Positions 27,216-36,332 are shown, numbered from the stretch's first letter. The stretch: DNA of 64,000 bases from CAZFER01 sp964517495 (GCA_964517495.1 CAZFER010000001.1:130885-194884); one strand, 5' to 3'. Notes: generated from the sequence alone by a model not told the origin. Numbers and translations: made by a program.

Positions 27216-28646
27216 ATGACTACGGGAATGAAACGGCGGGAGTTTGTTCAGTTGAGTATGTCGAGCATGGCCATGGCTGGAATGTTTCTGGGCGGAACAT
27301 CTCTGGCTTTCACAAAAGACAATTCAAAAATTATTAGCCCTGGATGCCGGAAATCCAAAGTGAAGATCGCCAAACTTTACATCGGTGTTCCCAATCCCCA
27401 TTGGCCTACACCCACACTTGAATTGGATAATGAAATCAAACGATATGAAGCGCATTTTTCAAAATTCAAAGAACGCGATTTTAACGATGTGGAATTCACA
27501 CTTACGGAAAAAATCAGTTCACTCGATGATTTAAATAAAGCCCTTAACGCCAGTGAGGATGTGGATGGTTTTTTGGCCATTCAGCTATCAATCCATGTGT
27601 GGCCTATCATATCCACTCTGGTTGATCAACAAAAACCGGTGATGCTGTTTGCCATTCCCTATTCCGGCCATGAATGGACACGATACGGCCAATTACGTAG
27701 TGAAGAAAGAGGGAAACAATTTGACTGTATTCTGAGTAGCGATTTAAACCAACTCGGTGAAGCGGTTCGTCCGATTCGTGCGATCCATCATCTGCGCGAA
27801 GCCAAGATATTGAATATCACCGCCAGAGACCATAAAGCATTCATGAAGGATTTCACTGACAAATTTGGAGTGAGTTACCTCGAGACGGATAACACCACTG
27901 TTTATCAAGTATATGAAACCATTCCGGATGGGGATGCAAAAGCAGAAACCAAACGATGGATGGAAGAAGCTGAAAAGATTATTGAACCCGATGAAGATGA
28001 AATCTTTAAATCCTGCAAACTGGCGTTAGCCCTTGAAAAGATGATGGATCAAAAAGAAGCCACAGTCATCACAGCCGATTGCTATGGCACCATGTGGCGC
28101 AAACTGCCTGCGTACCCCTGCGTGGGATTTACTCGCGCCAATGATATGGGCTTAGGCGGCATTTGCGAATCGGATCTTCAAAGTGCAATGACACACATTC
28201 TTTTCCAATCCTTAACAGGAAAACCGGGGTTTATCAGCGATCCAACGATTGATATGTCCAATGAAACTGTTATTCTTCCCCATTGCCTTGGCAACACACG
28301 TATGTTAGGACCGGATGGTCCCCAATCACCCTATCGTCTTCGCACCATTATGGAACGCCGGGAAGGGTGTGTCCCCCAAGTGTTTATGCCCACCGACCTT
28401 AAGGCCACGCATGGAAAACTGGTGGATGCAAACTTGTTCGTGTATTTCACCGGTGATATCGTGGATGCGCCGGATACTGAACGCGGCTGCCGTTCCAAGA
28501 TTACCACCACGGTGGATGGAGACATTGATAAGTTATGGAAGAACTGGTCGTATGGATTACACCGAGTTACTGTATATGGCGATATCACCTCTGATTTGGA
28601 ACGAGTCTGTAAATTCAAGGATATTCAAATGACGTGTGAAGCGTAA
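27216..28646 (+). CDS. Tat-exported L-fucose/L-arabinose isomerase-like protein
   Basis: 476-residue protein with a twin-arginine-type signal (MKRREFVQLS, then a hydrophobic stretch to about residue 35) and a ribosome site AAAAGGAGAAG before the ATG. The mature part follows the layout of FucI/AraA-fold proteins: an N-terminal alpha/beta region with 'VDGFLAIQLSIHVWP' and a C-terminal half with CYGTMWRKLPAYPCVGFTRAND, GICESDLQSAMTH and a late AHCLGNTRMLG-like PHCLGNTRMLG. In true isomerases the corresponding acidic residues bind Mn2+; E in GICESDL and the H of LPHCLG are candidates. Export makes a classical sugar isomerase role doubtful; many such homologues are uncharacterised. Flanked by palindromic repeats, it precedes GH9. 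Confidence 0.75.
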   Translation: MTTGMKRREFVQLSMSSMAMAGMFLGGTSLAFTKDNSKIISPGCRKSKVKIAKLYIGVPNPHWPTPTLELDNEIKRYEAHFSKFKERDFNDVEFTLTEKISSLDDLNKALNASEDVDGFLAIQLSIHVWPIISTLVDQQKPVMLFAIPYSGHEWTRYGQLRSEERGKQFDCILSSDLNQLGEAVRPIRAIHHLREAKILNITARDHKAFMKDFTDKFGVSYLETDNTTVYQVYETIPDGDAKAETKRWMEEAEKIIEPDEDEIFKSCKLALALEKMMDQKEATVITADCYGTMWRKLPAYPCVGFTRANDMGLGGICESDLQSAMTHILFQSLTGKPGFISDPTIDMSNETVILPHCLGNTRMLGPDGPQSPYRLRTIMERREGCVPQVFMPTDLKATHGKLVDANLFVYFTGDIVDAPDTERGCRSKITTTVDGDIDKLWKNWSYGLHRVTVYGDITSDLERVCKFKDIQMTCEA

Positions 28647-28737
28647 ATTCGAATTGGATGAGCGATGAATATGAAGAGGGCGTATGTCCTTGGATTGTCT
28701 CAACATTCATCCTGATATTTGCCGTACCTCAACATCG

Positions 28738-28772
28738 GGCGAACACATAGGTTTGCCCTTACAATGTGTAGG
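28738..28772. repeat. GGGCGAACACAT-type palindromic repeat, copy 1
   Basis: GGGCGAACACATAGGTTTGCCC followed by TTACAATGTGTAGG; the arms GGGCGAA and TTTGCCC pair with one wobble. A close copy lies at 43296-43331. This motif is shared by intergenic repeats of many bacteria. Confidence 0.75.
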
Positions 28773-28803
28773 AACTGATCCAATGTCATTAAGTTAAAGG
28801 GGA

Positions 28804-28860
28804 GGGCGTGGCTCCCGCCGAGCCGTTTCCACGTATAACGGCTCGGCGGAAGCCTCGCCC
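28804..28860. repeat. GC-rich palindrome (GGCTCCCGCCGAGCC type)
   Basis: Arms of 24 bases (28804-28827 and 28837-28860) pair with two mismatches around a 9-base loop. Half of the same element (GGCGGGAGCCTCGC) recurs at 31747-31760, in both cases immediately before the element starting GTTGGATGGG. Confidence 0.8.
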
Positions 28861-28866
28861 TTCCTT

Positions 28867-28943
28867 GTTGGATGGGTTGCGCTGTTTAACCCATCGAGTT
28901 TATATTGATGGGTCGAAAAACGTGATCCATCCTACGTATTTAG
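28867..28943. repeat. GTTGGATGGGTTGCG cassette, copy 1, just upstream of the GH9 start
   Basis: The first 35 bases are identical to 31770-31804, and the second block (ATTGATGGGTC...AAAAACG...GATCCATC...TACGTATT) recurs with few changes. Each block is an inverted repeat: GATGGGTT...AACCCATC and GATGGGTC...GATCCATC. The cassette ends 12 bases before the GH9 ATG, so it would lie in the leader of the mRNA or carry its promoter. Confidence 0.82.
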
Positions 28944-28955
28944 AAAGAATTTTAT

Positions 28956-31115
28956 ATGAACACAATTTATATTTCTTTATTGGTATTGTTTGCTCCATGC
29001 ATTATCCATGCTGAAATCCATCAACAACAAAATCTTGCCCCGTTCCCTTCTTTTGAAGTGGAACAACAACATTTCCATGGTTGGTATCCTGTCGGATTGT
29101 GTGAAGACATCTTCTCTTCCCTTGTTATCACTGAAGAACAATCCCACCGGGGGAATTCATCGCTCATCATTAATGTAAGTTCAAAAAAAATCGCCAGCGG
29201 AACTGAATACTACAGTAGTTACAATGCTGGAGAGGGCAAACGTCAAATACATGGCAACGCAGGGGTACATGGCGCCCGAACGATCGCCTATCGGCTTGAT
29301 CGCGATATCAAAACATTTCATGCAAAGGCTTGGATACTGTCCCAAGAACCTCAAAATATCAAGTTACAAGTTAAATGGTATGCCCGATTTGGACGGCGCC
29401 GACCGGTTGAGTTGCTTCATGTAAACCAATCCAGTCAAATAATTAAACAAGATGGTTTATGGAGTCAATTCGAAATCGAAGCCATTCGACCACATGACTC
29501 CCATCAAGCTCAATTAGCCATCATCACAAAAGGGAAAGAATCCTTTTTCATCGATGATATTGAAATTGACCTTATTCGACAGGAAGCATCCAATATATTG
29601 ATAAGCCAGATTGGATACGAGACCGATTCCCAATCCAAGTTCGCGCTCTATCAACAATCAAATCAAAACCAACGTCCACCTGAGCTGTATAGCATTATTA
29701 ACTTGCACACACAGAAAAAAGTATTGGAAGGATCGTGGAAACCGCTGGGATATCACAACGAATTTGACCGCTCCTACTGGCGTGCCGATTTCAATCGCCT
29801 TAATCGATCAGGGCAATATATCATCCACACAACAGAAGGAAGCAAACAAATCTTCTCCTATCCCTTCACCATTTCAGATTCAGTGATCATGGATAAGGTG
29901 GCCCGGCTGGCCTATGAGTTTTTCTATTATCAACGCTGCGGGATGGAAATCCCGGGTTTTCACCAGGTCTGTCATATGGATGATGCGCAGCTACCCAACG
30001 GAGATACGATCGATCTGACTGGCGGGTGGCATGACGCCGGAGATTACAATAAATACAACGGGTATACTCCTGAGTCATTTTATGCGTTGATATTAGCCTA
30101 CGATCGCAAAGAAGCATTTTTCGATCAATTCGACCGTGATCAGGATGGCCGTGCTGACCTGTTGGATGAAGCCCTATGGGGAGCCAAATTTTTACAAAAA
30201 TGCATTGACATGGATTCCATGCGCCTGATTGGACAAATCAGCACGGGTTATGGATATTGGGGAAAGCCATCAAATGAAACTGACAATAAAGCCGAAACCG
30301 GTGATGAACGTCCCGTGAACAACTGGAATGGAAATCCAGCGCTTCTTCCAGCCGCTTTTGCGTTGTTGTCAAAACATGCGCCTGATTCTGATCAATACTT
30401 ATCGTTAGCTGAACAAATATTTAAAAAACGTGGAGGATCTTTAACGGACCTCATAGCGCTACATGATGCCTCCGGCAAAGAATCTTACAAATTGGATGCT
30501 ATCAACCGGGTGAAATCAATGATGATATCCACGGAAAGTGCGTTATCTCATTTTCGAGAGTTGGCTGAATTTTCAATAGCCTATCCCGAGCATGAATCGG
30601 TCAATATGATCAGGAAACTCGCACCAAAAAGGATGCAACAATTACAAGAACAATGTGATTCCTATTTTGGTATCCATCGCCGAAAAAGCGGGAGCGGTGA
30701 GTGGATCTATTTCAGAGACTACCATGAAATCAATGATTGGTATGTCGGTGAAAGCCGTGAATATCTCGATCTTGCATATGAAGCACTCTTAATCGATAAG
30801 CTTGGAATATCAGACGCACGCTGGATTGCGGAAAATCAATTGCATTGGATTGTGGGAAGAAACCCATTCAACGTTTCCATGATGGAAGGAGTGGGGCACG
30901 ATTTTTTACCACAATACCATCACCGTTATAATATGTTGCCCGCCACACCAAATGGTGCGGTTCCCGGTGCTGTTGTTAATGGTATTACACGCGCCTGGCC
31001 GTGGAACGATCGTCCCTGGCTGGATATGAATCCCATTCCAACAGGTGAGTATCAATGCAATGAACCCTGGCTTCCCCATAACAATAGAATGTTGTTTGTG
31101 ATTTCATTATGGTGA
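28956..31115 (+). CDS. Secreted glycoside hydrolase family 9 endoglucanase-like protein
   Basis: 719-residue exported enzyme. Order: signal peptide (1-20, ending IIHAE); a beta-jelly-roll carbohydrate-binding-like module (about 25-205, ending FFIDDIEIDLIR); a CelD-type N-terminal Ig-like domain (about 212-305, starting ILISQIGYET); and the (alpha/alpha)6 GH9 catalytic domain (about 308-715). Catalytic residues: the base pair D360/D363 in HDAGDYNKYNG and the acid E703 in CNEPWLPHNN; the conserved WIVGRNPFNVSM and YHHRYN near 630-655 are present. GH9 enzymes cleave beta-1,4-glucans by inversion, mostly as endoglucanases; a few act on xyloglucan or chito-oligosaccharides. The repeat cassette lies directly upstream, and a pseudopilin gene follows after 30 bases. 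Confidence 0.93.
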   Translation: MNTIYISLLVLFAPCIIHAEIHQQQNLAPFPSFEVEQQHFHGWYPVGLCEDIFSSLVITEEQSHRGNSSLIINVSSKKIASGTEYYSSYNAGEGKRQIHGNAGVHGARTIAYRLDRDIKTFHAKAWILSQEPQNIKLQVKWYARFGRRRPVELLHVNQSSQIIKQDGLWSQFEIEAIRPHDSHQAQLAIITKGKESFFIDDIEIDLIRQEASNILISQIGYETDSQSKFALYQQSNQNQRPPELYSIINLHTQKKVLEGSWKPLGYHNEFDRSYWRADFNRLNRSGQYIIHTTEGSKQIFSYPFTISDSVIMDKVARLAYEFFYYQRCGMEIPGFHQVCHMDDAQLPNGDTIDLTGGWHDAGDYNKYNGYTPESFYALILAYDRKEAFFDQFDRDQDGRADLLDEALWGAKFLQKCIDMDSMRLIGQISTGYGYWGKPSNETDNKAETGDERPVNNWNGNPALLPAAFALLSKHAPDSDQYLSLAEQIFKKRGGSLTDLIALHDASGKESYKLDAINRVKSMMISTESALSHFRELAEFSIAYPEHESVNMIRKLAPKRMQQLQEQCDSYFGIHRRKSGSGEWIYFRDYHEINDWYVGESREYLDLAYEALLIDKLGISDARWIAENQLHWIVGRNPFNVSMMEGVGHDFLPQYHHRYNMLPATPNGAVPGAVVNGITRAWPWNDRPWLDMNPIPTGEYQCNEPWLPHNNRMLFVISLW

Positions 31116-31145
31116 CTATTTATAATCATGGGAGATGATAACGAA

Positions 31146-31709
31146 ATGGACCAAAAAGGATTTACTCTTATCGAGCTTTTAATTGTGGTTGCCATTATCG
31201 GCATCCTGGCGGCTATCGCTGTGCCGAATTTTATTAACGCTCGAACGCGAGCTATGGTTTCGCGATGTTATGCAGATATCAAGACTTTGGGAGACGCCTA
31301 TGAAATGTACCGCATCGATCACAATGCCTACCCTAATGGCAATGAGATGTGGTACACCAATCAAATGTATCCGCGCCTGACGACACCGGTTTCTTATATC
31401 AACTCAATTCCCCTTGATCCTTTTGTAATAAAAGATGAACCGCAGAGGCCCTTTTACCATCACCTTTTTTATCCCTGCTGGAACATTCACACGATGGTTA
31501 CAATCCAAAATAAAACCTGGGGAGGAGCACCAGTCCGAAAGGCGGTACAACAAGGGACACACATATTGATTGTGAGTTCAGGGCCGGATAAACATGAAGA
31601 TATTGCTTCTCAATCAACTGGCGCTTTGACTTATCACATGTCAAATGGACTGATTTCTGAAGGCGACATTATCCGATATGTACCGGGCAATCAGGAGAAT
31701 GCGTTTTAG
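31146..31709 (+). CDS. Type II secretion-like pseudopilin, second copy
   Basis: 187-residue prepilin from the ATG at 31146 (leader MDQKG, then FTLIELLIVVAIIG); an ATG 18 bases upstream would give a longer leader, and GGGAG lies between the two. The mature domain includes DAYEMYRIDHNAYP, matching the 'ALEMYR.D...YP' pattern of the copy at 15247-15846. E+5 is conserved. It starts just after the GH9 gene and on the same strand, suggesting co-transcription, and could take part in secretion of that enzyme, but the rest of a type II machine is not in the window. GspG-like by pattern. Confidence 0.85.
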   Translation: MDQKGFTLIELLIVVAIIGILAAIAVPNFINARTRAMVSRCYADIKTLGDAYEMYRIDHNAYPNGNEMWYTNQMYPRLTTPVSYINSIPLDPFVIKDEPQRPFYHHLFYPCWNIHTMVTIQNKTWGGAPVRKAVQQGTHILIVSSGPDKHEDIASQSTGALTYHMSNGLISEGDIIRYVPGNQENAF

Positions 31710-31740
31710 CATAATGAATATTACCAGTGTTGGAGTGGAA

Positions 31741-31868
31741 ACAGCACGGCGGGAGCCTCGCTCTCCCCCGTTGGATGGGTTGCGCTGTTTAACCCATCGA
31801 GTTTTTTTCATGTTAAATGGAAGTGTGCATTGATGGGTCAAAAAACGCGATCCATCATACGTATTCAG
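31741..31868. repeat. Composite palindromic cassette, copy 2, upstream of the toroid gene
   Basis: A half copy of the GGCTCCCGCCGAGCC-type palindrome (31741-31769) is joined to the GTTGGATGGG cassette (31770-31868). The first 35 bases of the cassette are identical to 28867-28901. It carries a 30-base insertion between its two inverted repeats relative to copy 1. The cassette ends 16 bases before the ATG at 31885, mirroring the position of copy 1. Confidence 0.82.
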
Positions 31869-31884
31869 TAAGAAGGAAATATCG

Positions 31885-32841
31885 ATGGAATTAAAAGTGA
31901 TCGGCAAATTGTATGGACAGGTTGGAATATCCCAGGCATATCGAATCCTGGGATTGGGTGACCGTGATTCAAATTCCCCGACGTATGGGTGTTTTGACCG
32001 CTATTATTGGCATTACCGGCAGATGGATTTCGTTAATTCGCGCTTTCAGGAAGCAGCTCATTTTTTAGCACTACTCTATCTTTATAACCATCCGGAGAAT
32101 CGGTTTTATCAAAAACAGAAGGTTTTGGATTGGGCGATGGCCGCGATCACGCAATGGGAAAATATTCAACGTCTGGATGGTAGTTTTGATGAGTATTGGC
32201 CCTTCGAGCGTTCTTTTTGTGTGACATCCTTTACCCTTTATGCCGCAGCCGAAACCTGTCGTTTGTTGAAATGCTCCCCGCCCGAACATGCTATTCGCAA
32301 AGCGTGTGGATGGTTAAAGGTGCGAGAAAATCCAGCGGTGTTAAACCAGATGGCGGCATCGGGTTTGGCGCTTCAAATTAGTGCCGAACTGTTAAATGAT
32401 GACATTATACGATCAGCTGCACAGAGTCGAATTGAACGTGTATTAGAGATGCAGGATCCCTCAGGTTATTTCGTGGAATATGGTGGTTATGACATCGGTT
32501 ATCTTACCATCACCTTGTCACTATTGAGCGCGTATGCATTGCATACAGATGATCAGCAGGTAAAAGATGCATTAAAGCCAGCGTTTCGTTTTTTGGATGA
32601 TAAAATCTTTAAGAACGGAACTTTTGATTATCAAACAACAAGCCGGCATTCTCAATATTTTTATCCCTTTGGTTTTGCCGCGATGAATGAATTGGAACTC
32701 CTCTCACGACATTACCAGGGATTAAAAAACAATGAAGTGTTGAATCCCGCATGGCTGGATGACCGGTATTGTTTACCCACGGCGATTGATTATTTGCAAA
32801 CCGGTTTATTGACGATGGAACCGCACCGTTTCAGTTCATGA
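31885..32841 (+). CDS. Alpha/alpha-toroid-like protein of unknown function
   Basis: 318-residue predicted soluble protein, mostly helical, with no signal peptide. Repeated helical hairpins such as DGSFDEYWPFERSFCVTSF, YGGYDIGYLTITLSLLSAYAL and NGTFDYQTTSRHSQYFYPFGF suggest an (alpha/alpha) toroid of the terpene-cyclase/glycosidase kind. The 'DGSF.E..P.E.SF..T.F' pattern is known from proteins of polysaccharide gene clusters (heparinase-like and prenyltransferase-like toroids). The conserved Asp, Glu and Arg residues in that motif could form an active site, but no family call is safe. The ATG follows AAGGAAA. Its 3' end overlaps the convergent TPR gene by 6 bases. Confidence 0.6.
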   Translation: MELKVIGKLYGQVGISQAYRILGLGDRDSNSPTYGCFDRYYWHYRQMDFVNSRFQEAAHFLALLYLYNHPENRFYQKQKVLDWAMAAITQWENIQRLDGSFDEYWPFERSFCVTSFTLYAAAETCRLLKCSPPEHAIRKACGWLKVRENPAVLNQMAASGLALQISAELLNDDIIRSAAQSRIERVLEMQDPSGYFVEYGGYDIGYLTITLSLLSAYALHTDDQQVKDALKPAFRFLDDKIFKNGTFDYQTTSRHSQYFYPFGFAAMNELELLSRHYQGLKNNEVLNPAWLDDRYCLPTAIDYLQTGLLTMEPHRFSS

Positions 32842-34572
32842 AACAGAGGCCTTGAATCCACCCAGTGGATCAAGATACGAGGCGGCTTGTTTAAAATGTC
32901 CCTGTTGAAGAAGGATAAAGCCATATTCCGTTCGTAGCATGGGCAAGCGTGAATATCGTTGGAGAATACGTTCTACGGTCTCTTTGGCCAATTCCAAGCC
33001 GTTCCCATGCCGGCAAATTTCAGAAAAAGTAAGAACCGAATCGATGGATGGGCTTTCCTGATTCACAATCGGTTCAAGAATTTCAACGGCATCCTTGAGA
33101 TGGCCAACGGCTTCATAACAGCGAGCGAGTAAAATACGATTTCGTATACGATCCGGTTCCAATCCATAGGCTTCCAGTGCTTTTTCCAGGGCAACAGAAA
33201 AATCACCACGATCGTACAATTGCATTCCCCACCAATAAAAAGCATCCACATTGCGGGGATCCAATTCAATCGCCCGGGCGAATGATTCAACCGCGGCGGT
33301 TGCCAACCCTCTCCGTCGAAACATTTCTCCTAAAGAGACCCGTGATTGCGAATTGGAATCATCCATTTGAATAACATGGCGTAAAATGCCAAAAGCCTCC
33401 TCCTCGCGATTATCTTCAAAGAGACTACGGCCTAATTTATGTTGAATGGAGACATCATAGGGATGTTTTTTCAGAATCTTCCGGTAAACCTCAACTGCCC
33501 GATACCAATGCCGAAAGGTACAGGCCATATCGGCGAATCGCTCCATGTAAATTTTTTCGGGCGATTTTTGAGCGGCACGTTCAAACTGTTGGTAGGCATC
33601 ATCATGATTCCCTTCCAACACCAGGGCTTCACCCAAGGCGTGAAAATCCATGGCCTCGGCTGAATCAAGTTCAGTAATCATACGCAGTTCACACAGCCAG
33701 GCAACTTTATTGCCCAGCAGTTGAAAAATTCGAGCCCGTAAGCGATGACTGAATAAATGTTTGCGATCGAATTTGAAGAGTTTGTTAAGAACATTAAGGG
33801 ATTCATTGAAGTTCTTCTTTTGGAATTCAGATCTTGCCAAGTAATAAAGATGTTGTATTTCCTCCTGGCGAATGGCGGGTACCGATTGGGCAAGTTGTTC
33901 AACCAGTTTGGATAACAATTTTATTCGTTGATCGATGGTGGCTTTTTCAGAATGGCGGCGAACATATCCTTCGATTCGGCGTCGTTCGTTGGTGGAAACA
34001 TGTTTAAGGCAACGCTCAAGGGTATCTTCCAAATCATTTTCCAAATCCCGGTCTTTTTTGATTTGATTATCAATACGCTCACGGTAGCTTAAAACCTTAT
34101 CGGCGGCGGCGATGACATCTTCACGAACTTTTCTCGCATTTTCGAGGGCGGTATTGCATTTGTGTTGCAGATTGCGATTGTCTGGTTCTTTCCTTAAATT
34201 ATCTCTAATGGAACTCAGCGCATTTTCCAGTTTTTGCAAGAGTTCTTTTTTCTTTAAAAAAACATCAAAAAAATTGTCCAATTCATCAACCAGGTCATTG
34301 CTGATCTTGGTAAGACGGCCGAGTTTGCGATGTTGTTCCATTTCGCGTCGTATTTCCAACACAACATTGCGAACCTCATCAGCAACACCATCGCGAATCA
34401 AACGTGCGAATTCTTCATATCGGCCTGTTTCCGTATCAACCAAATCGCTTTTTCGTGAGCGGAGAGCACGGTTGATTTGCTGAATCCGGAGATCCTCCCG
34501 CATGGATGTTACATCATCCATTAAGCGTTTGCTTTCATTATAAAATATTGGAATGAAAGGTTTTTTACTCAT
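32836..34572 (-). CDS. Coiled-coil and TPR-repeat protein
   Basis: 578-residue cytoplasmic-type protein from the ATG at 34572, which overlaps the TGA of the FapA gene by one base (TGATG); a GTG three bases earlier is less likely. Residues about 10-230 are charged and heptad-like (long coiled coil, rich in Arg, Glu, Leu). Residues about 235-575 form eight or more TPR-like repeats, for example SFARAIELDPRNVDAFYWWG and ALGEALVLEGNHDDAYQQFE. TPR domains bind partner proteins. No enzyme motif is present. It is the third gene of a minus-strand group with the coiled-coil protein (36462-37511) and FapA. Confidence 0.85.
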   Translation of the reverse strand: MSKKPFIPIFYNESKRLMDDVTSMREDLRIQQINRALRSRKSDLVDTETGRYEEFARLIRDGVADEVRNVVLEIRREMEQHRKLGRLTKISNDLVDELDNFFDVFLKKKELLQKLENALSSIRDNLRKEPDNRNLQHKCNTALENARKVREDVIAAADKVLSYRERIDNQIKKDRDLENDLEDTLERCLKHVSTNERRRIEGYVRRHSEKATIDQRIKLLSKLVEQLAQSVPAIRQEEIQHLYYLARSEFQKKNFNESLNVLNKLFKFDRKHLFSHRLRARIFQLLGNKVAWLCELRMITELDSAEAMDFHALGEALVLEGNHDDAYQQFERAAQKSPEKIYMERFADMACTFRHWYRAVEVYRKILKKHPYDVSIQHKLGRSLFEDNREEEAFGILRHVIQMDDSNSQSRVSLGEMFRRRGLATAAVESFARAIELDPRNVDAFYWWGMQLYDRGDFSVALEKALEAYGLEPDRIRNRILLARCYEAVGHLKDAVEILEPIVNQESPSIDSVLTFSEICRHGNGLELAKETVERILQRYSRLPMLRTEYGFILLQQGHFKQAASYLDPLGGFKASVS

Positions 34573-36332
34573 CACATTCTCTCATTCACTATAGGGTCAT
34601 TCGATTCATCATATGGTTCGGATTCCAATCGTCCGTCAATCCAATAAAAACGAGTAGGACCGAGTAATCGTTTGATTAACATGCTTTTCCCATGAATTCT
34701 GATAACCGTTGAGGGATATACTTTTTTGCGCACACAAACTGATGGAACAACATTTTCACAAAGGCTGAGTTCTTTTTGAATAATTTGGCGTTGGTTTTGT
34801 ATGTCTTTTATTTCTTTTGCCAATTTCAGAGAGGCCTGTTGTATTTGTTTTAATTTCAGACTGTCTTTGTTACTATTTTGGGATTTTGAAGGATTGATCA
34901 GGTTCTTTTTTGCTGTGAACAAACGGCGCTGTTTTTCATTTTTTTCTTTGAGGGTATGGCTTAAACGATTTAATTCGGACTGCAAGGAATAGTGTTCATC
35001 CACCAATGTAACGACTGTTTTAACACCTTTCTTTGATCCTGCTTCGCAGGCGGATATACCATACAAGGCTTGAATTTCTCCCCCATCGATGACTCCTTTT
35101 TCGCCATGAAGAAATACCCATTTGGCTTTAATGATGGCATTTTCGGCACGACCAAATAAACGAACTGTTCCACTGGCATTTACTTTGAAGCGGTTGATGG
35201 TGGTAGTCACAACGTTTTTTTTGACCTCGATCGATGCTTTTTCATGGCCAGCCAAACCTCCTCGGCAAAACAATGAACCCTGCGCATTGATTTGTGCATC
35301 CTCAATGATACCACGAACCGCCACGTGACCATTTGATTGAACTGAAAAACCTGTGCAAATATCACCATCTATCACAACCGATTGATTTTCACCAACATTT
35401 CCATAATCACAATCGATATCATGCTGGATATGCAACGCCGGAATAACGTGATAGTGAGCACTTTCAAAGAAAGCGAGTCCATCCACATTTGACTGAAGTT
35501 CCATTCCATCTTGGGAGATTGAACAGTTTCCAATCTCAGGGAAATCCACATCCATTCCTTCCAACCCATTTAACACTCGATTATAGATATCAAAACCATC
35601 AATACCGATTGTGGGTGGCCTTTTTTTTAGAACAAGATCTCCTTTTTCCACTTTTTCAAATAGATGCAAGGGAGAACTGAGCTGATTCCCAGCCATTGAT
35701 TCATCAAACAATAATGTAGGTGGGATTAATTTGAGCACATCATCGATAATGGCTTGTTTCCCCAGTTGAGGAGCTTGACCCATAGCAATTCGAATCCATC
35801 GATCATAATTTTTGGGTTGATAAATTGATTGCAGGTCATTTTCGTCATAACCGGCTTTTATTCCGAGCTGAATGAGGGAGGCTTTCAGGCGAGCGGGTGT
35901 CCATACGAATGAAAATGCTGAAGGAATTTTAATGCAGGCGGCTAATGCATCCTGGCTGACTCTGAGCGAGGGGCCTAAACATACAACGGCCTGAGATAGC
36001 ACTGTTAACGGATCCCGTTCTCCTTCATAATGAACAAATTCAAATCCTTTAGCCTTTAATTCCTGTATCAGGCGGTGAATATGTCCGATTAGAATATATG
36101 TCGATTCATGAATGCGTTCATAGGGAATTTTTCCACGTGATTTTTTCAGAAAACGAATGAATTCTTGAAATTCATTAATTTTGGCTCGATGAGGAATCGA
36201 ATCAGAATCGGAGGTCAGAGTGTTTTCAATTTGACGAAGACATTTGAAAATATATTCTATCGCTCGATCGACCAAATCCGATTTAATCGTAAGATCACTG
36301 TCTTTATGTGTAATTGACAATTCTTGCACCAT
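34572..36332 (-). CDS. FapA/DUF342-family protein
   Basis: 586-residue protein of the DUF342 (FapA, flagellar assembly protein A) family. About residues 1-210 are a poorly conserved N-terminal region. About 215-440 are the Gly-rich right-handed beta-helix typical of the family, with VVIDGDICTGFSVQSNGHVAVRG, INAQGSLFCRGG and WVFLHGEKGVIDGGEIQA. About 450-550 are a coiled coil (LQSELNRLSHTLKEK...), as in other members. DUF342 proteins occur in flagellated and pilus- or surface-bearing bacteria; FapA-type proteins are linked to motility, while many have no assigned role. No flagellar gene is nearby. The downstream TPR gene starts on its stop codon, so the two are coupled. No ribosome site is obvious before the ATG. 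Confidence 0.85.
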   Translation of the reverse strand: MVQELSITHKDSDLTIKSDLVDRAIEYIFKCLRQIENTLTSDSDSIPHRAKINEFQEFIRFLKKSRGKIPYERIHESTYILIGHIHRLIQELKAKGFEFVHYEGERDPLTVLSQAVVCLGPSLRVSQDALAACIKIPSAFSFVWTPARLKASLIQLGIKAGYDENDLQSIYQPKNYDRWIRIAMGQAPQLGKQAIIDDVLKLIPPTLLFDESMAGNQLSSPLHLFEKVEKGDLVLKKRPPTIGIDGFDIYNRVLNGLEGMDVDFPEIGNCSISQDGMELQSNVDGLAFFESAHYHVIPALHIQHDIDCDYGNVGENQSVVIDGDICTGFSVQSNGHVAVRGIIEDAQINAQGSLFCRGGLAGHEKASIEVKKNVVTTTINRFKVNASGTVRLFGRAENAIIKAKWVFLHGEKGVIDGGEIQALYGISACEAGSKKGVKTVVTLVDEHYSLQSELNRLSHTLKEKNEKQRRLFTAKKNLINPSKSQNSNKDSLKLKQIQQASLKLAKEIKDIQNQRQIIQKELSLCENVVPSVCVRKKVYPSTVIRIHGKSMLIKRLLGPTRFYWIDGRLESEPYDESNDPIVNERM

